31,576 nucleotides of DNA from contig JBJXFK010000230.1 in assembly GCA_046155505.1 (NCBI GenBank), positions 1 through 31,576 of the forward strand. The letters are read 5' to 3'. Positions 16,701 to 24,638 of the stretch are shown in pieces; positions within the stretch are counted from its first letter, which is position 1, and each line of letters opens with the position of its first letter. The notes under the pieces are model-generated. The model saw nothing but the letters and a program-made list of their open reading frames with translations. It was not told the origin of the DNA and did not search any database. The DNA is from JBJXFK01 sp046155505. GTDB lineage: Bacteria; Planctomycetota; Phycisphaerae; UBA1845; Fen-1342. The position numbers and the translations under genes were made by a program.

Positions 16701-17132
16701 CTACTCGCTCCTCACCCGCGTCGCCCTCACCCAATCCAGATACCCAAACCGCCACACAAACACGAATCCCACCGCGATGATCCCCACAAATATGGCGAGA
16801 TCAATCAGCCCCGCGACGCCCGACTCCAGGTACACCACCGCCCACGGATAGAGCAGCGCCAGCTCCACATCGAAAATAATGAACACCAGCGCCGCGACGT
16901 AAATGCGAACGTCAAACTGCACCCAGCTCGGCCCGAGCAGTTCCTCGCCGCACTCATACGCCTCGCCCTTCACGCGATGCGGATAGCTGGGCCGCACCAG
17001 CCGCCCGATCAGCAGCGGCGCGACCACCATCAACGTGCCCGCGATCGCAAAGAGCAAGATCGCCTGAACAACCGACAGCGCATCGCTCGTCGGCTGCGGC
17101 GGAATGACCGCGTCAGCCAGAAGTGTCATCAC
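16701..17132 (-). CDS. nuoA: NADH-quinone oxidoreductase subunit A
   Basis: Membrane subunit of respiratory complex I at the junction of the peripheral and membrane arms. 143 residues with three helices (about 20-45, 77-95, 105-125). The family signature is clear: YECGEELLGPSWVQFDVRIY followed by FIIFDVELALLYPWA. The first codon is GTG at 17132 or ATG at 17129; the latter shares a base with the nuoI stop (TGATG), so the genes are translationally coupled. nuoA normally heads a nuo operon beside nuoB; here it follows nuoI and nuoB is absent. Confidence 0.95.
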   Translation of the reverse strand: MMTLLADAVIPPQPTSDALSVVQAILLFAIAGTLMVVAPLLIGRLVRPSYPHRVKGEAYECGEELLGPSWVQFDVRIYVAALVFIIFDVELALLYPWAVVYLESGVAGLIDLAIFVGIIAVGFVFVWRFGYLDWVRATRVRSE

Positions 17133-17776
17133 GCCGCGCCTCCGGTCGGTGCTACGGAACTCGACGCGGCTTTCGGCGCAGGCCTCGCCGGCTGCGAATC
17201 CTCGAGCGCCTTGCTCATCTCATCGCGCAGCGGCAAGCCGCGCTCGATCCACGATCGCTTGCGCGCCTCGGCCCATGCCGGCGGCTTGTCGCTTTGCATC
17301 CACAGCGGCTGCACCGTCTGCAATCCGTCGCGGGCCAAATCGGTAAACTCGACCACCATGCTCTCGCGGTCATAGCCCGACATGTCATGAATATCGCCCA
17401 TGTGAATGCAATCAGTCGGGCACGGCTCGCAGCACAGCGCACAAAACATGCACTTGGCATAGTCGATCCCGAATCGCTGCATCGCCCCGCCGCGAGCGAT
17501 GCCGCTCTCCTTGTCGATCTTTCGCGGGCCGCTCTTCTCGATGTAAATGCAATCGACCGGGCACGCTTTCGCGCACAGGTCGCACGCGATGCACTTCTCG
17601 ATCTCAAACCAATGAAATCCGCGATACCGCGGCTTGATCGCCGGCGCGACAGCCGGGTATTGCAGCGTGACCGGGCTGGCGAACGAATAGCGCAGCGTGA
17701 TGCGCAGCCCGATCGCAATATCGCGCAGCGTGCGCCAAATGTTCGCAAAGTACGCGCGTGCGGAATGTTGACCCAC
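17129..17776 (-). CDS. nuoI: NADH-quinone oxidoreductase subunit I (8Fe ferredoxin)
   Basis: Peripheral-arm subunit of complex I that carries two 4Fe-4S clusters (N6a/N6b) on the electron path to quinone. 215 residues. The two cluster motifs are C62-C65-C68-C72 plus C76 (CIACDLCAKACP) and C109-C112-C115-C119 (CMFCALCCEPCP). The N-terminal helix region (about 8-45) anchors to the membrane arm. A C-terminal tail (about 170-215) is longer than usual and Ala/Pro/Ser-rich. The start is GTG, with GGGAG 9 nt upstream. It precedes nuoA and follows a small lipoprotein-like gene by 48 nt on the same strand. Confidence 0.95.
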   Translation of the reverse strand: MGQHSARAYFANIWRTLRDIAIGLRITLRYSFASPVTLQYPAVAPAIKPRYRGFHWFEIEKCIACDLCAKACPVDCIYIEKSGPRKIDKESGIARGGAMQRFGIDYAKCMFCALCCEPCPTDCIHMGDIHDMSGYDRESMVVEFTDLARDGLQTVQPLWMQSDKPPAWAEARKRSWIERGLPLRDEMSKALEDSQPARPAPKAASSSVAPTGGAA

Positions 17777-17824
17777 GACGACAAACTCCCGTCGCGAGAT
17801 GGCGGCAGCCGAGCGGCTCGACCG

Positions 17825-18025
17825 CTAGCCGAGCATCATGACGGTCTTGGCCGTCTCGTTGATGACGTTGTTGTCTTCGAGCAACTGAAAAAACAGCTCG
17901 CCCAAAATGCCAAACAGCACGTTTTGGGCAACCGCCTGCGCGATGAGCAGGCCGCAACTGGCGAACTGCACCAGCACGCCGCAACAACCGACCAACGCCG
18001 CCGTCTTCCACGCACGCTTGCTCAT
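17825..18025 (-). CDS. short lipoprotein-like hypothetical protein
   Basis: 66 residues. A basic N-terminus (MSKRAWK) and a hydrophobic stretch end in QFASC, a near-lipobox with F in place of the usual Leu; a mature part of about 43 residues follows (FGILGELFFQLLEDNNVINETAK). AGAGG lies 5 nt before the ATG, so translation is likely. It is the first gene of the nuoI-nuoA set (48-nt gap). I do not recognise a family; very short secreted proteins of this build occur in planctomycetes. It could be an assembly or accessory factor, or unrelated. Confidence 0.55.
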   Translation of the reverse strand: MSKRAWKTAALVGCCGVLVQFASCGLLIAQAVAQNVLFGILGELFFQLLEDNNVINETAKTVMMLG

Positions 18026-18244
18026 GTAGACCTCTGATTGACTCGAATGTGCAAGCGGTCAGCCGATTCGGCCCCCGCCGCCGCACGAACTATACAGGAA
18101 CCCGCATGGCCGACAAGCGAGGCCGCGCCGGTGGTAGCTCCCAAGCGGCGAGCGAACTGGCGCGCGGCGGCGTGCCACCATTGCCGATCCGCGCTATCCT
18201 TCCAGAGTCTCGTTCGCGCTGAGCCGAAATCAAGGAGGTCCGCC

Positions 18245-19588
18245 GTGCCGATGCATCCACGCAATCCGCGAAACTCGCTGCTTCTCGCCGCCCTGCTCGC
18301 CGTCGCGACGCCCATCGCCTCCCTCGCCGATTGGCCGCGCTGGATGGGTGACAAACACGATGGCGTCTATCGAGAAGCCGGTGTCGCAACCGAAATTCCG
18401 TCGAGCGGACTGAAGGTTAAGTGGCGCACGCCGATCGAAGGCGGCTACGCGGGCCCCGCCGTCGCCGACGGGCGCGTGTATGTCTTTGACTACGTTCGTA
18501 AGTCCGGCGAACCGACCAACGACCCGCAAAAACGCGTCGAGCTGAAAGGCGAAGAACGCCTGCTTGCGCTCGACGCGACGACCGGAAACGTCGTCTGGGA
18601 ACATCGCTACGACTGCACCTACACAATTTCCTATCCCTGCGGCCCGCGTTGCACGCCGACCGTCGCGGGCGGCAAGGTCTACATCCTCGGCAGCCAGGGC
18701 GATCTACGTTGCCTCGACGCCGCGACCGGCAAACTGGTTTGGAGCAAGAGCTTCACCAAGGACTTCGCGGCCGCCGTGCCGCTTTGGGGCTTCTCGTCGC
18801 ACCCGCTTATCGACGGTGATCTGCTCTACACAATGGTCGGCGGCAAGGGTCAGGGCATTGTCGCATTCGACAAAAACACCGGCGACGTGCGTTGGAAGGC
18901 GCTCGACACGAAGGCCGGCTATGCCCCGCCCGCGATCATCACCGCTGGCGGCACACGCCAACTGCTCGTTTTTCATCCCGAGGGCATCACCAGCGTAAGC
19001 CCCACTGACGGTACGCAATATTGGTCAGAGCCGATCAAGCCGCTCTATGAAATGTCGGTCGCACGGCCCATGCTCGACAAGGACATGCTCTATCTCGCCG
19101 GCATCGGAAAGCAGTCGCTCCTGCTGAAACTCGCCGCCGACAAGCCGACCGCCGAGATCGTCTGGCGTGATCAAGAACGCGACGCCATCCACCCCGGTAC
19201 CAGCACGCCGCTCTTTGTCAACGGCGTGATCTACGGCTCGGATTGTGATCGCGGCGAGTTGATGGCCCTCGACGCCGCCACCGGCAAACGACTCTGGTCC
19301 ACGTTCGCCGGCACGCGCCCCGACGAGACCCGCCGCGTCCCGCACGGCTCGGCATTCCTCACCCGCATCGGCGACACCGACCGCTATTACATCCTCAGCG
19401 AAGTCGGCGACTTCATCGTGGCGGAACTGACGCGCGACGGCTACAAGGAGCATGGTCGCCAAAAGCTGCTCGAACCCACGGGCGAAGCGTTCGGTCGCTC
19501 AGTCGTCTGGAGCCACCCGGCATACGCGAACAAGACGGCCTACGCGCGAAACGATAAGGAAATCGTCGCCCTCGATTTGAGCAAGTAG
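18245..19588 (+). CDS. secreted PQQ-like beta-propeller repeat protein
   Basis: 447-residue protein with a signal peptide (about 1-28, cleavage near SLA-DW) and a PQQ/BamB-type beta-propeller. Blade signatures recur: LLALDATTGNVVWEH, LRCLDAATGKLVWSKSF, IVAFDKNTGDVRWK, LMALDAATGKRLWSTF and a final IVALDL. No residues of a PQQ-dependent dehydrogenase site are evident, so a binding or scaffold role is more likely than catalysis. GTG at 18245 is chosen because AAGGAGGT ends 5-6 nt before it; an ATG two codons later is the alternative. It is transcribed away from the nuoI set. The TAG stop is the start of a nested palindrome. Confidence 0.9.
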   Translation: MPMHPRNPRNSLLLAALLAVATPIASLADWPRWMGDKHDGVYREAGVATEIPSSGLKVKWRTPIEGGYAGPAVADGRVYVFDYVRKSGEPTNDPQKRVELKGEERLLALDATTGNVVWEHRYDCTYTISYPCGPRCTPTVAGGKVYILGSQGDLRCLDAATGKLVWSKSFTKDFAAAVPLWGFSSHPLIDGDLLYTMVGGKGQGIVAFDKNTGDVRWKALDTKAGYAPPAIITAGGTRQLLVFHPEGITSVSPTDGTQYWSEPIKPLYEMSVARPMLDKDMLYLAGIGKQSLLLKLAADKPTAEIVWRDQERDAIHPGTSTPLFVNGVIYGSDCDRGELMALDAATGKRLWSTFAGTRPDETRRVPHGSAFLTRIGDTDRYYILSEVGDFIVAELTRDGYKEHGRQKLLEPTGEAFGRSVVWSHPAYANKTAYARNDKEIVALDLSK

Positions 19589-19657
19589 GGTGGGCATCGC
19601 CCACCATTTGCGCCCGGTTCGACATGCCCGTCGAATATTGGGCGATGCCCAACCTAC
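19585..19657. repeat. nested palindrome at the propeller gene stop
   Basis: Two small hairpins lie in a larger inverted repeat: GGTGGGC-ATC-GCCCACC (19589-19605) and TTGGGC-GAT-GCCCAA (19638-19652), framed by GTAGG (19585-19589) and CCTAC (19653-19657). The inner hairpins are variants of each other. The TAG stop codon of the propeller gene is inside the left frame. It could work as a transcription end for that gene, but no U-run follows. Confidence 0.75.
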
Positions 19658-19697
19658 GCGCCTCCGTGCCCGACGCCGGCTCGCACGGCGAGGCATT

Positions 19698-19773
19698 AAC
19701 CGAGCCCCGACCGTAAGGGAGGGGTTTCATTCCTCCGCCGCGAAAACCCCTTGCGTACGCGCGGGGCTCGGTT
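19698..19773. repeat. long intergenic palindrome, copy 1
   Basis: A perfect 12-bp outer arm AACCGAGCCCCG (19698-19709) pairs with CGGGGCTCGGTT (19762-19773), and an inner arm GGGGTTT (19721-19727) pairs with AAACCCC (19744-19750). The same design and words are found at 28034-28104. It lies in the gap between the propeller gene and the convergent MOSC gene. Confidence 0.85.
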
Positions 19774-19815
19774 CTCACGCGACAACGCCCCCCGCGCATT
19801 CACACCGTCGTTTGA

Positions 19816-20568
19816 TCATCCCCTCGCCTCAAAGAAAACCGGCTGCCCCACCGCGATTCGTCCACGCCGCGCCACCGCGCAATACACTCCGGCTTGGTTG
19901 CTACGCATCCGCACGATCGTTTTCAGCACCTCCGGCGTCGAGCGCGCCGAATCCGGATCGAGATTCACCATCGAGCAACGCTCGTCGCGATGCGTCACCG
20001 CGATCGCCGCGCATTCTTCCGCTTCGCCAAACGAAAGTACGCCGCCCACCCACTCGTCCTCTTCAAACGCGACCGATCGGCTACTCGCAATCAAAATGTT
20101 CGGCCGATACCTCCGCACATCCGGCGGCTGCCCGACAAGCCGGGCGATCTCCTCGACGGTCGCCGTCGAGATCAACGACACGCTCGCCTCGTCAAAGATG
20201 CCTCGACTGAGATGCGTCATCTCGACCGGACCGCCGCAGCGACGACCGATTTCACCCGCCAAGTCGTCGCCAAAGATCGCCAATTCCTCACCCGTCGGCG
20301 TTCGAACATGCGTCGGCAACTCGCCCCCCGTCGCCGCCTCCAGCCGTTGCGGCACATACCTGATCAACTCGGGCAGTTTTGACGCCGTCAGCCACGGAAA
20401 CCCGCCGCGATCACCAACCCGACGCAGCGCAAGCCGCCGATCACCCGCCAGCCCGTGCCAACCCAATTCGGCCGCCTCCAGCCGTTCGCCCGCCATCGAC
20501 TTCACCGGATAGCGATAGAGCGCCGCAATTTCGCCAATCCACTTCGGCATGTGACCTGTCATCCGCAA
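19816..20568 (-). CDS. MOSC-domain protein
   Basis: 250-residue member of the MOSC family, sulfur-carrier domains related to molybdenum-cofactor sulfurase. The N-terminal MOSC beta-barrel (about 10-75) contains LYRYPVKSMAGERLEAAEL and GLAGDRRLALRR. The MOSC domain (about 100-248) has RRYRPNILI, FGEAEECAAI and RDERCSMVNLDPDS, whose cysteine fits the persulfide-carrying position. Members such as YcbX and YiiM act in Mo-dependent reduction of N-hydroxylated compounds, so a similar role is possible. Start may be six codons later (MPKWIGEI). It converges on the propeller gene. No Moco genes are nearby. Confidence 0.88.
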   Translation of the reverse strand: MRMTGHMPKWIGEIAALYRYPVKSMAGERLEAAELGWHGLAGDRRLALRRVGDRGGFPWLTASKLPELIRYVPQRLEAATGGELPTHVRTPTGEELAIFGDDLAGEIGRRCGGPVEMTHLSRGIFDEASVSLISTATVEEIARLVGQPPDVRRYRPNILIASSRSVAFEEDEWVGGVLSFGEAEECAAIAVTHRDERCSMVNLDPDSARSTPEVLKTIVRMRSNQAGVYCAVARRGRIAVGQPVFFEARG

Positions 20569-20736
20569 AAGAGTGTCCTACGAACGCGCGTGCGTCAATC
20601 GTTGTTCCCGGTGCCCAATTGATGAGACGCACTGTTCACCAAGCGATCTCTTCCCCAATAAGCCAGACGCGGAAACAGTCGGCGATCGCGCCACGCTGAC
20701 TCTCCTCGGTCCAAATCTACCGGGGAGCCAGCGCTC

Positions 20737-21016
20737 AAATCCGTGCAAATCCGTGTCATCCGTGGCAATTCCTCGGTGTTCTCCGTGCACTCTGTGGCTC
20801 ACCCCGGTCTCCGTTCCTACGCTTAACGCGTGGCCAACAATCCGCCTCATCGCGACCCGCAACCAAAATCCCGAACCTCCGTGGCCAGGCACAACAAACG
20901 TCCGATATGGCCAGCGTCCAATAATTTGCCCCATCCCGCGAATCCCGCCCCAGATGGTCAAACTTTTGGCACGCCGCAACACAAACTTGACCATCTCGAA
21001 GCGCCGCGCCTACAAG
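20737..21016 (+). repeat. duplicated upstream module, copy 2
   Basis: Partner of 90-377. It begins with two direct CAAATCCGTG words (from 20736) and a third variant (TCATCCGTGG), followed by CTCGGTG/CTCCGTG/CTCTGTG words. The conserved blocks listed for copy 1 follow at the same mutual spacing. This copy also has an inverted repeat GATGGTCAA (20954-20962) / TTGACCATC (20987-20995) overlapping its -35-like hexamer; copy 1 lacks the left half. Confidence 0.8.
20987..21016 (+). promoter_or_regulatory. promoter-like element in module copy 2
   Basis: TTGACC (20987-20992), an 18-nt spacer and TACAAG (21011-21016). The -35 and spacer length equal those of module copy 1; the -10 matches consensus in four of six bases. 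It ends 170 nt before the methyltransferase-like start. Function is inferred from conservation between copies. Confidence 0.35.
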
Positions 21017-21186
21017 GCGATCCACCGCCGCGTGCGCCAAACACCCAGCGCCACAATCGACGGCCACCTGCTCCACTTTGTCGATCGGCAATGGCCACAC
21101 CCTTTTCTGACCGACCGTCTCGGCGGCAAACGTCTCCGCTCCTGCCGCCGAACTCTTGCTACATTTCGCCGACCGAGGAGCTATCG

Positions 21187-22206
21187 ATGCGTCTGCGTCT
21201 CACCGTCACGTGCCTGATCTTGGTCTGTACCAACGCCGCGCTGGCGCAGTCATCGTCTCAGCCCGCACTGCGCGGCACGGCCAAAGTTATGGCCGACGCC
21301 AAACGCCTCGAGCCGCTCGCGAAGTCGCCGCTGCTTCGCGAATTTCTGCGCGCTACTCAGCACCTGCCGACGATCTCACCGCGCACACTCTGGCTCGACC
21401 CGGACAAGCGCGTCTATCTCAGCCAAAGCGAATTCGAAGCCCTCAACGACGAGGCCCGCGCGAAAATCCGTGTGACGCCGCGCGACGAGGATTTCTACTA
21501 CAACACCAAGTACGGCTCGCCGCTCTCCTACAGCCGCGCGATCGATATTCTCGCCGCCGCCGGCCTCAAAGAATGGAAAGGTAAACGCATTCTCGACTAC
21601 GGCTACGGCACCGTCGGTCACCTGCGGCTCATCGCACTGTGCGGTGCCGATGCCGTCGGCGTCGATATCGATTCCATGCTGCCCATGCTCTACAACCAGC
21701 CCGACGATCAAGGCAAGGTCAAATCGCCCAGTGGCGAATCGGGCAGAATCACGATGGTCCATGGCAGTTGGCCCAGCGACGCCGCCACGCACAAAGCCGT
21801 CGGCGAAGGCTTCGACGTGTTTATCTCAAAAAACACGCTCAAACGCGGATACATCCATCCCGAGCAGCAGGTCGATCCGCGCATGCTCGTGCAACTCGGC
21901 GTCGAAGACGCGGCCTATCTGAAAGCGATCCACGACGTGCTCATGCCCGACGGGTTCGTGCTCATCTACAACATCAGCCCGCAGCGCACGCCGCTCGGCC
22001 CCGATTACAAAGCCTGGTCCGACGGACGCTGCCCGTTCCCGCGCGAGGTTCTCGAAACCGCCGGATTTGAAGTGCTGGAGTACGACCGAGACGACATTCA
22101 ACCCATGAGCGAAATCGCGCGCGGCCTGGGCTGGCACGAAGCACCGTTCAACATGAACTTTGGCACCGACACGTTCGCCGAGTACACGCTGCTTCGCCGA
22201 AAGTGA
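21187..22206 (+). CDS. exported class I methyltransferase-like protein
   Basis: 339 residues. A signal peptide (about 1-20, cleavage at ALA-QSS) precedes a Rossmann methyltransferase core. Motif I is ILDYGYGTVGHLRLIA (about 135-150), and VGVDID (about 158-162) ends strand 2. Motif IV/VI-like FDVFISKNTLKRG and a late VLIYNISP stretch follow. S-adenosylmethionine is normally cytoplasmic, so export of such a fold is odd: it may use another ligand or have lost activity. The start is firm: ATG with GAGGAG 6 nt upstream, followed by a textbook signal peptide. It converges on the hybrid kinase gene with 12 nt between stops. Confidence 0.8.
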   Translation: MRLRLTVTCLILVCTNAALAQSSSQPALRGTAKVMADAKRLEPLAKSPLLREFLRATQHLPTISPRTLWLDPDKRVYLSQSEFEALNDEARAKIRVTPRDEDFYYNTKYGSPLSYSRAIDILAAAGLKEWKGKRILDYGYGTVGHLRLIALCGADAVGVDIDSMLPMLYNQPDDQGKVKSPSGESGRITMVHGSWPSDAATHKAVGEGFDVFISKNTLKRGYIHPEQQVDPRMLVQLGVEDAAYLKAIHDVLMPDGFVLIYNISPQRTPLGPDYKAWSDGRCPFPREVLETAGFEVLEYDRDDIQPMSEIARGLGWHEAPFNMNFGTDTFAEYTLLRRK

Positions 22207-22218
22207 ATCGCCGGCGCG

Positions 22219-24447
22219 CTACGCCGTTCGCACGACGCCGCCGCGTCGCGCGGCGCGAATGCAGATGTCGATCAGCGTCGCGCGATTAATCGGCTTGGTC
22301 GCATACTCATCGCAACCGGCCTCGATGCATCGTTCGCCGTCACCCGCCATCGCGTGCGCGGTGAGCGCGACGATCGGAATCGCCACGCCGCGCTCACGGA
22401 GCAGGCGCGTCGCCACGTATCCATCCATTTCGGGCATTTGCATGTCGGTGAGGATCATGTCCACCGGCAACGGATCCTGAATCGAGCCGTCGAGGGTGCC
22501 GTCGTCGGTCAGCATCTCAATCCCGCGCCGGCCGTTGTCGGCGACCATCACCCGCGCCCCCGCTTTTCGCAGGTGAAACGCGATCAGCCGCTGATTGTCC
22601 GGGCCGTCCTCGACTAGCAAAATGCTGACGCCCGCCAGCGGCTCGCGCGCCGCGTTAATCAGCGACGCAGCCGCGCCGTCTGACGGCTCGCGATCATTGA
22701 CCACGCGCAGCTCGCCTGGCTCGATCATCTCGATGCCCAGCGTGTCGCCCGCCGCGATCGTGACCGTAAACGTGCTGCCCACGCCGGGCGTGCTCTCGAC
22801 GCTGAGCTCGCCGCCGAGAAGCTGTGCGAGTCGTCGGCTGACGTGCAGCCCCAGTCCGCTGCCGCCATAGCGCCGCGTGGTCGATGCGTCGGCCTGAACG
22901 AACGCGCCGAAGAGCCGCGACTTCTGTTCATCCGTCAATCCGATGCCGGTGTCGCAGACGTCGATCCGCACGAGTTCGGGCTGGTGCGCGGCCATCGACA
23001 CCCGCACCGAGATGACGCCGCGCTCCGTGAACTTGATCGCGTTGCCGAGGAGGTTGGTCAGGATCTGCCGCAGACGCACCGGGTCGGTGCGAATCGCCGC
23101 CGGGATCGGCGTCTCAAACGTCGCTTGCAGCAGCAGCCCCTTGGCCCGCGCGTGAATCGACATCAGCGACAGCACGTCGTGAATCGTGTGATCGAGCCGC
23201 GTCGGAATCGCCTCGACGTTCAGCTTGCCGGCCTCGATCTTTGAGATGTCAAGAATGTCATTAATGATCGCGAGCAGGTGCTCGCCGTTGCGCCGAATCG
23301 TCTCGATGTGTTCCAATCGTCGCACCGGCGCGGCAGTGCGATCGCCATCATCGGCCAGCAGTTCGGCATAGCCCAGAATCGCCGTCATGGGCGTACGAAT
23401 TTCGTGACTCATGTTAGCCAGAAACTCGCTCTTGCTCTGGCTGGCGGCGGCGACCTCGACCTGCGCCTGACGCAGTGCGAGCTCACGCTCGACCTCGGAC
23501 GTCACGTCGGTCACCGTGCCGTGCAGCGAGATCACCCGCCCGGATCCGTCGCGTTTCGCACGACCCTCGGACCGCACATAGCGACAGCCGTTGTGCCCAT
23601 GCCGCGTGCGCAACGTCAAGCTGAACGGCGCGCCCTGGGCCGCACACGCACACACCGCCGCGTCGAGCCGGGCCGCGTCCTCGTCGGCGTATAGCTGGAG
23701 CGCGTCGCCGAACGCGAGCGGCGGCTGCGAAGCATCGTGGCCGAACATCCGGTAGACCTGCTGCGACCATTTGATCGCGCCGCTCGGCAGTTCCCATGAC
23801 CAATTGCCGCTGCGCGCGAGGGCCTGCGCTTCTTCGAGGGCTGCCGTGGTCGATCGCAATTCAAGCTCGGCGATTGCTCGTGCCGAGTCGTCGACCAGCA
23901 CGCCGCGCAAAATAGTGCGCGCACCGACGTGCTCGGGCTGGTATACGAGATCGTCGACCCAGACATGCCGCGCGTCAGCGGCGATCATGCGATACTGAAA
24001 TCGATGCGCGCGATCGGCCGCAACCTGCGCTTCGCAGAATTGCATGGCCGGCTGTCGATCGTCCGGGTGAATGTGATCCTGCCAAAAGTTCGGCTCGTAC
24101 CACATACCGAGCGGGTACCCGAGCATCGCCGCTGCGGCGGGCGAAACGTACGTGAAACGACTCGCGTCGCAGTCAAATTCCCAAAGCACAATATTGGCTT
24201 GCTCGACCAATCCGCGGAAGCGTGCGTCCTCGATCGAATGAACCGCATTCGCCGATCCGTCGGTCGTCGCGCGATGCCTGTGCACGACCCAGACGTTGAC
24301 CGCCGCCAGCGCCGCGACGATGGCCGACTGCGCGATCGGCGCGGCCGGCAAGAGCCAGATGGCGGCGACCTGTGCGGCAACAATTGCGCAACACGGTGCG
24401 ATCGGCAGACTGGTTCGCGACTTTGGATTGAACGACCCGTGAGTCAT
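22219..24447 (-). CDS. hybrid histidine kinase with two PAS domains and a receiver
   Basis: 742 residues from the chosen ATG (AGGGA about 9 nt upstream); an in-frame start 42 codons earlier is less likely. In order: two hydrophobic helices (about 18-55); PAS domain about 75-190 (LWEFDCDASRFTYVSPAAAAMLGY split across 88-111); second PAS about 205-320; phospho-acceptor H348 in NMSHEIRTPM; ATPase domain with N box near 461-473, DTGIGL near 499 and GGSGLGL near 528; and a C-terminal receiver domain with D668 (LTDMQMPEMDG) and K718. All motifs are intact. No output protein is adjacent, so the phosphorelay partner is unknown. It sits directly downstream of nuoN on the same strand. Confidence 0.93.
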   Translation of the reverse strand: MTHGSFNPKSRTSLPIAPCCAIVAAQVAAIWLLPAAPIAQSAIVAALAAVNVWVVHRHRATTDGSANAVHSIEDARFRGLVEQANIVLWEFDCDASRFTYVSPAAAAMLGYPLGMWYEPNFWQDHIHPDDRQPAMQFCEAQVAADRAHRFQYRMIAADARHVWVDDLVYQPEHVGARTILRGVLVDDSARAIAELELRSTTAALEEAQALARSGNWSWELPSGAIKWSQQVYRMFGHDASQPPLAFGDALQLYADEDAARLDAAVCACAAQGAPFSLTLRTRHGHNGCRYVRSEGRAKRDGSGRVISLHGTVTDVTSEVERELALRQAQVEVAAASQSKSEFLANMSHEIRTPMTAILGYAELLADDGDRTAAPVRRLEHIETIRRNGEHLLAIINDILDISKIEAGKLNVEAIPTRLDHTIHDVLSLMSIHARAKGLLLQATFETPIPAAIRTDPVRLRQILTNLLGNAIKFTERGVISVRVSMAAHQPELVRIDVCDTGIGLTDEQKSRLFGAFVQADASTTRRYGGSGLGLHVSRRLAQLLGGELSVESTPGVGSTFTVTIAAGDTLGIEMIEPGELRVVNDREPSDGAAASLINAAREPLAGVSILLVEDGPDNQRLIAFHLRKAGARVMVADNGRRGIEMLTDDGTLDGSIQDPLPVDMILTDMQMPEMDGYVATRLLRERGVAIPIVALTAHAMAGDGERCIEAGCDEYATKPINRATLIDICIRAARRGGVVRTA

Positions 24448-24638
24448 CAAGCGATTCCCTGCCGGGGAGCAGCGGCGGCAAAATTCCGGTACTGCTCTAT
24501 CGGATAACCACGCTTCGTTCTGTCCTGTTTTGATGCAATCGGTTGCAAGCGCGAGAAAGCCACGCGGCTCCATGTGTGGGAACGATCCGCGCGTTCCGAA
24601 CGATGTAGAAGAAATTCAGCGAATTGCCGCGCGCTGGA

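Larger units (their letters stand above)
20569..21186. other. 618-nt intergenic region
   Basis: Gap between divergently transcribed MOSC and methyltransferase-like genes. No gene is supported. The middle and right parts carry copy 2 of the duplicated module (20737-21016). About 170 nt of unrelated leader follow before the methyltransferase-like start. I see no clear promoter for the MOSC gene. Confidence 0.6.

Noticed and set aside
20830..21186. Upstream in-frame extension of the methyltransferase-like protein
   Set aside because: It runs through the duplicated module and hides a normal signal peptide; GAGGAG precedes ATG 21187.
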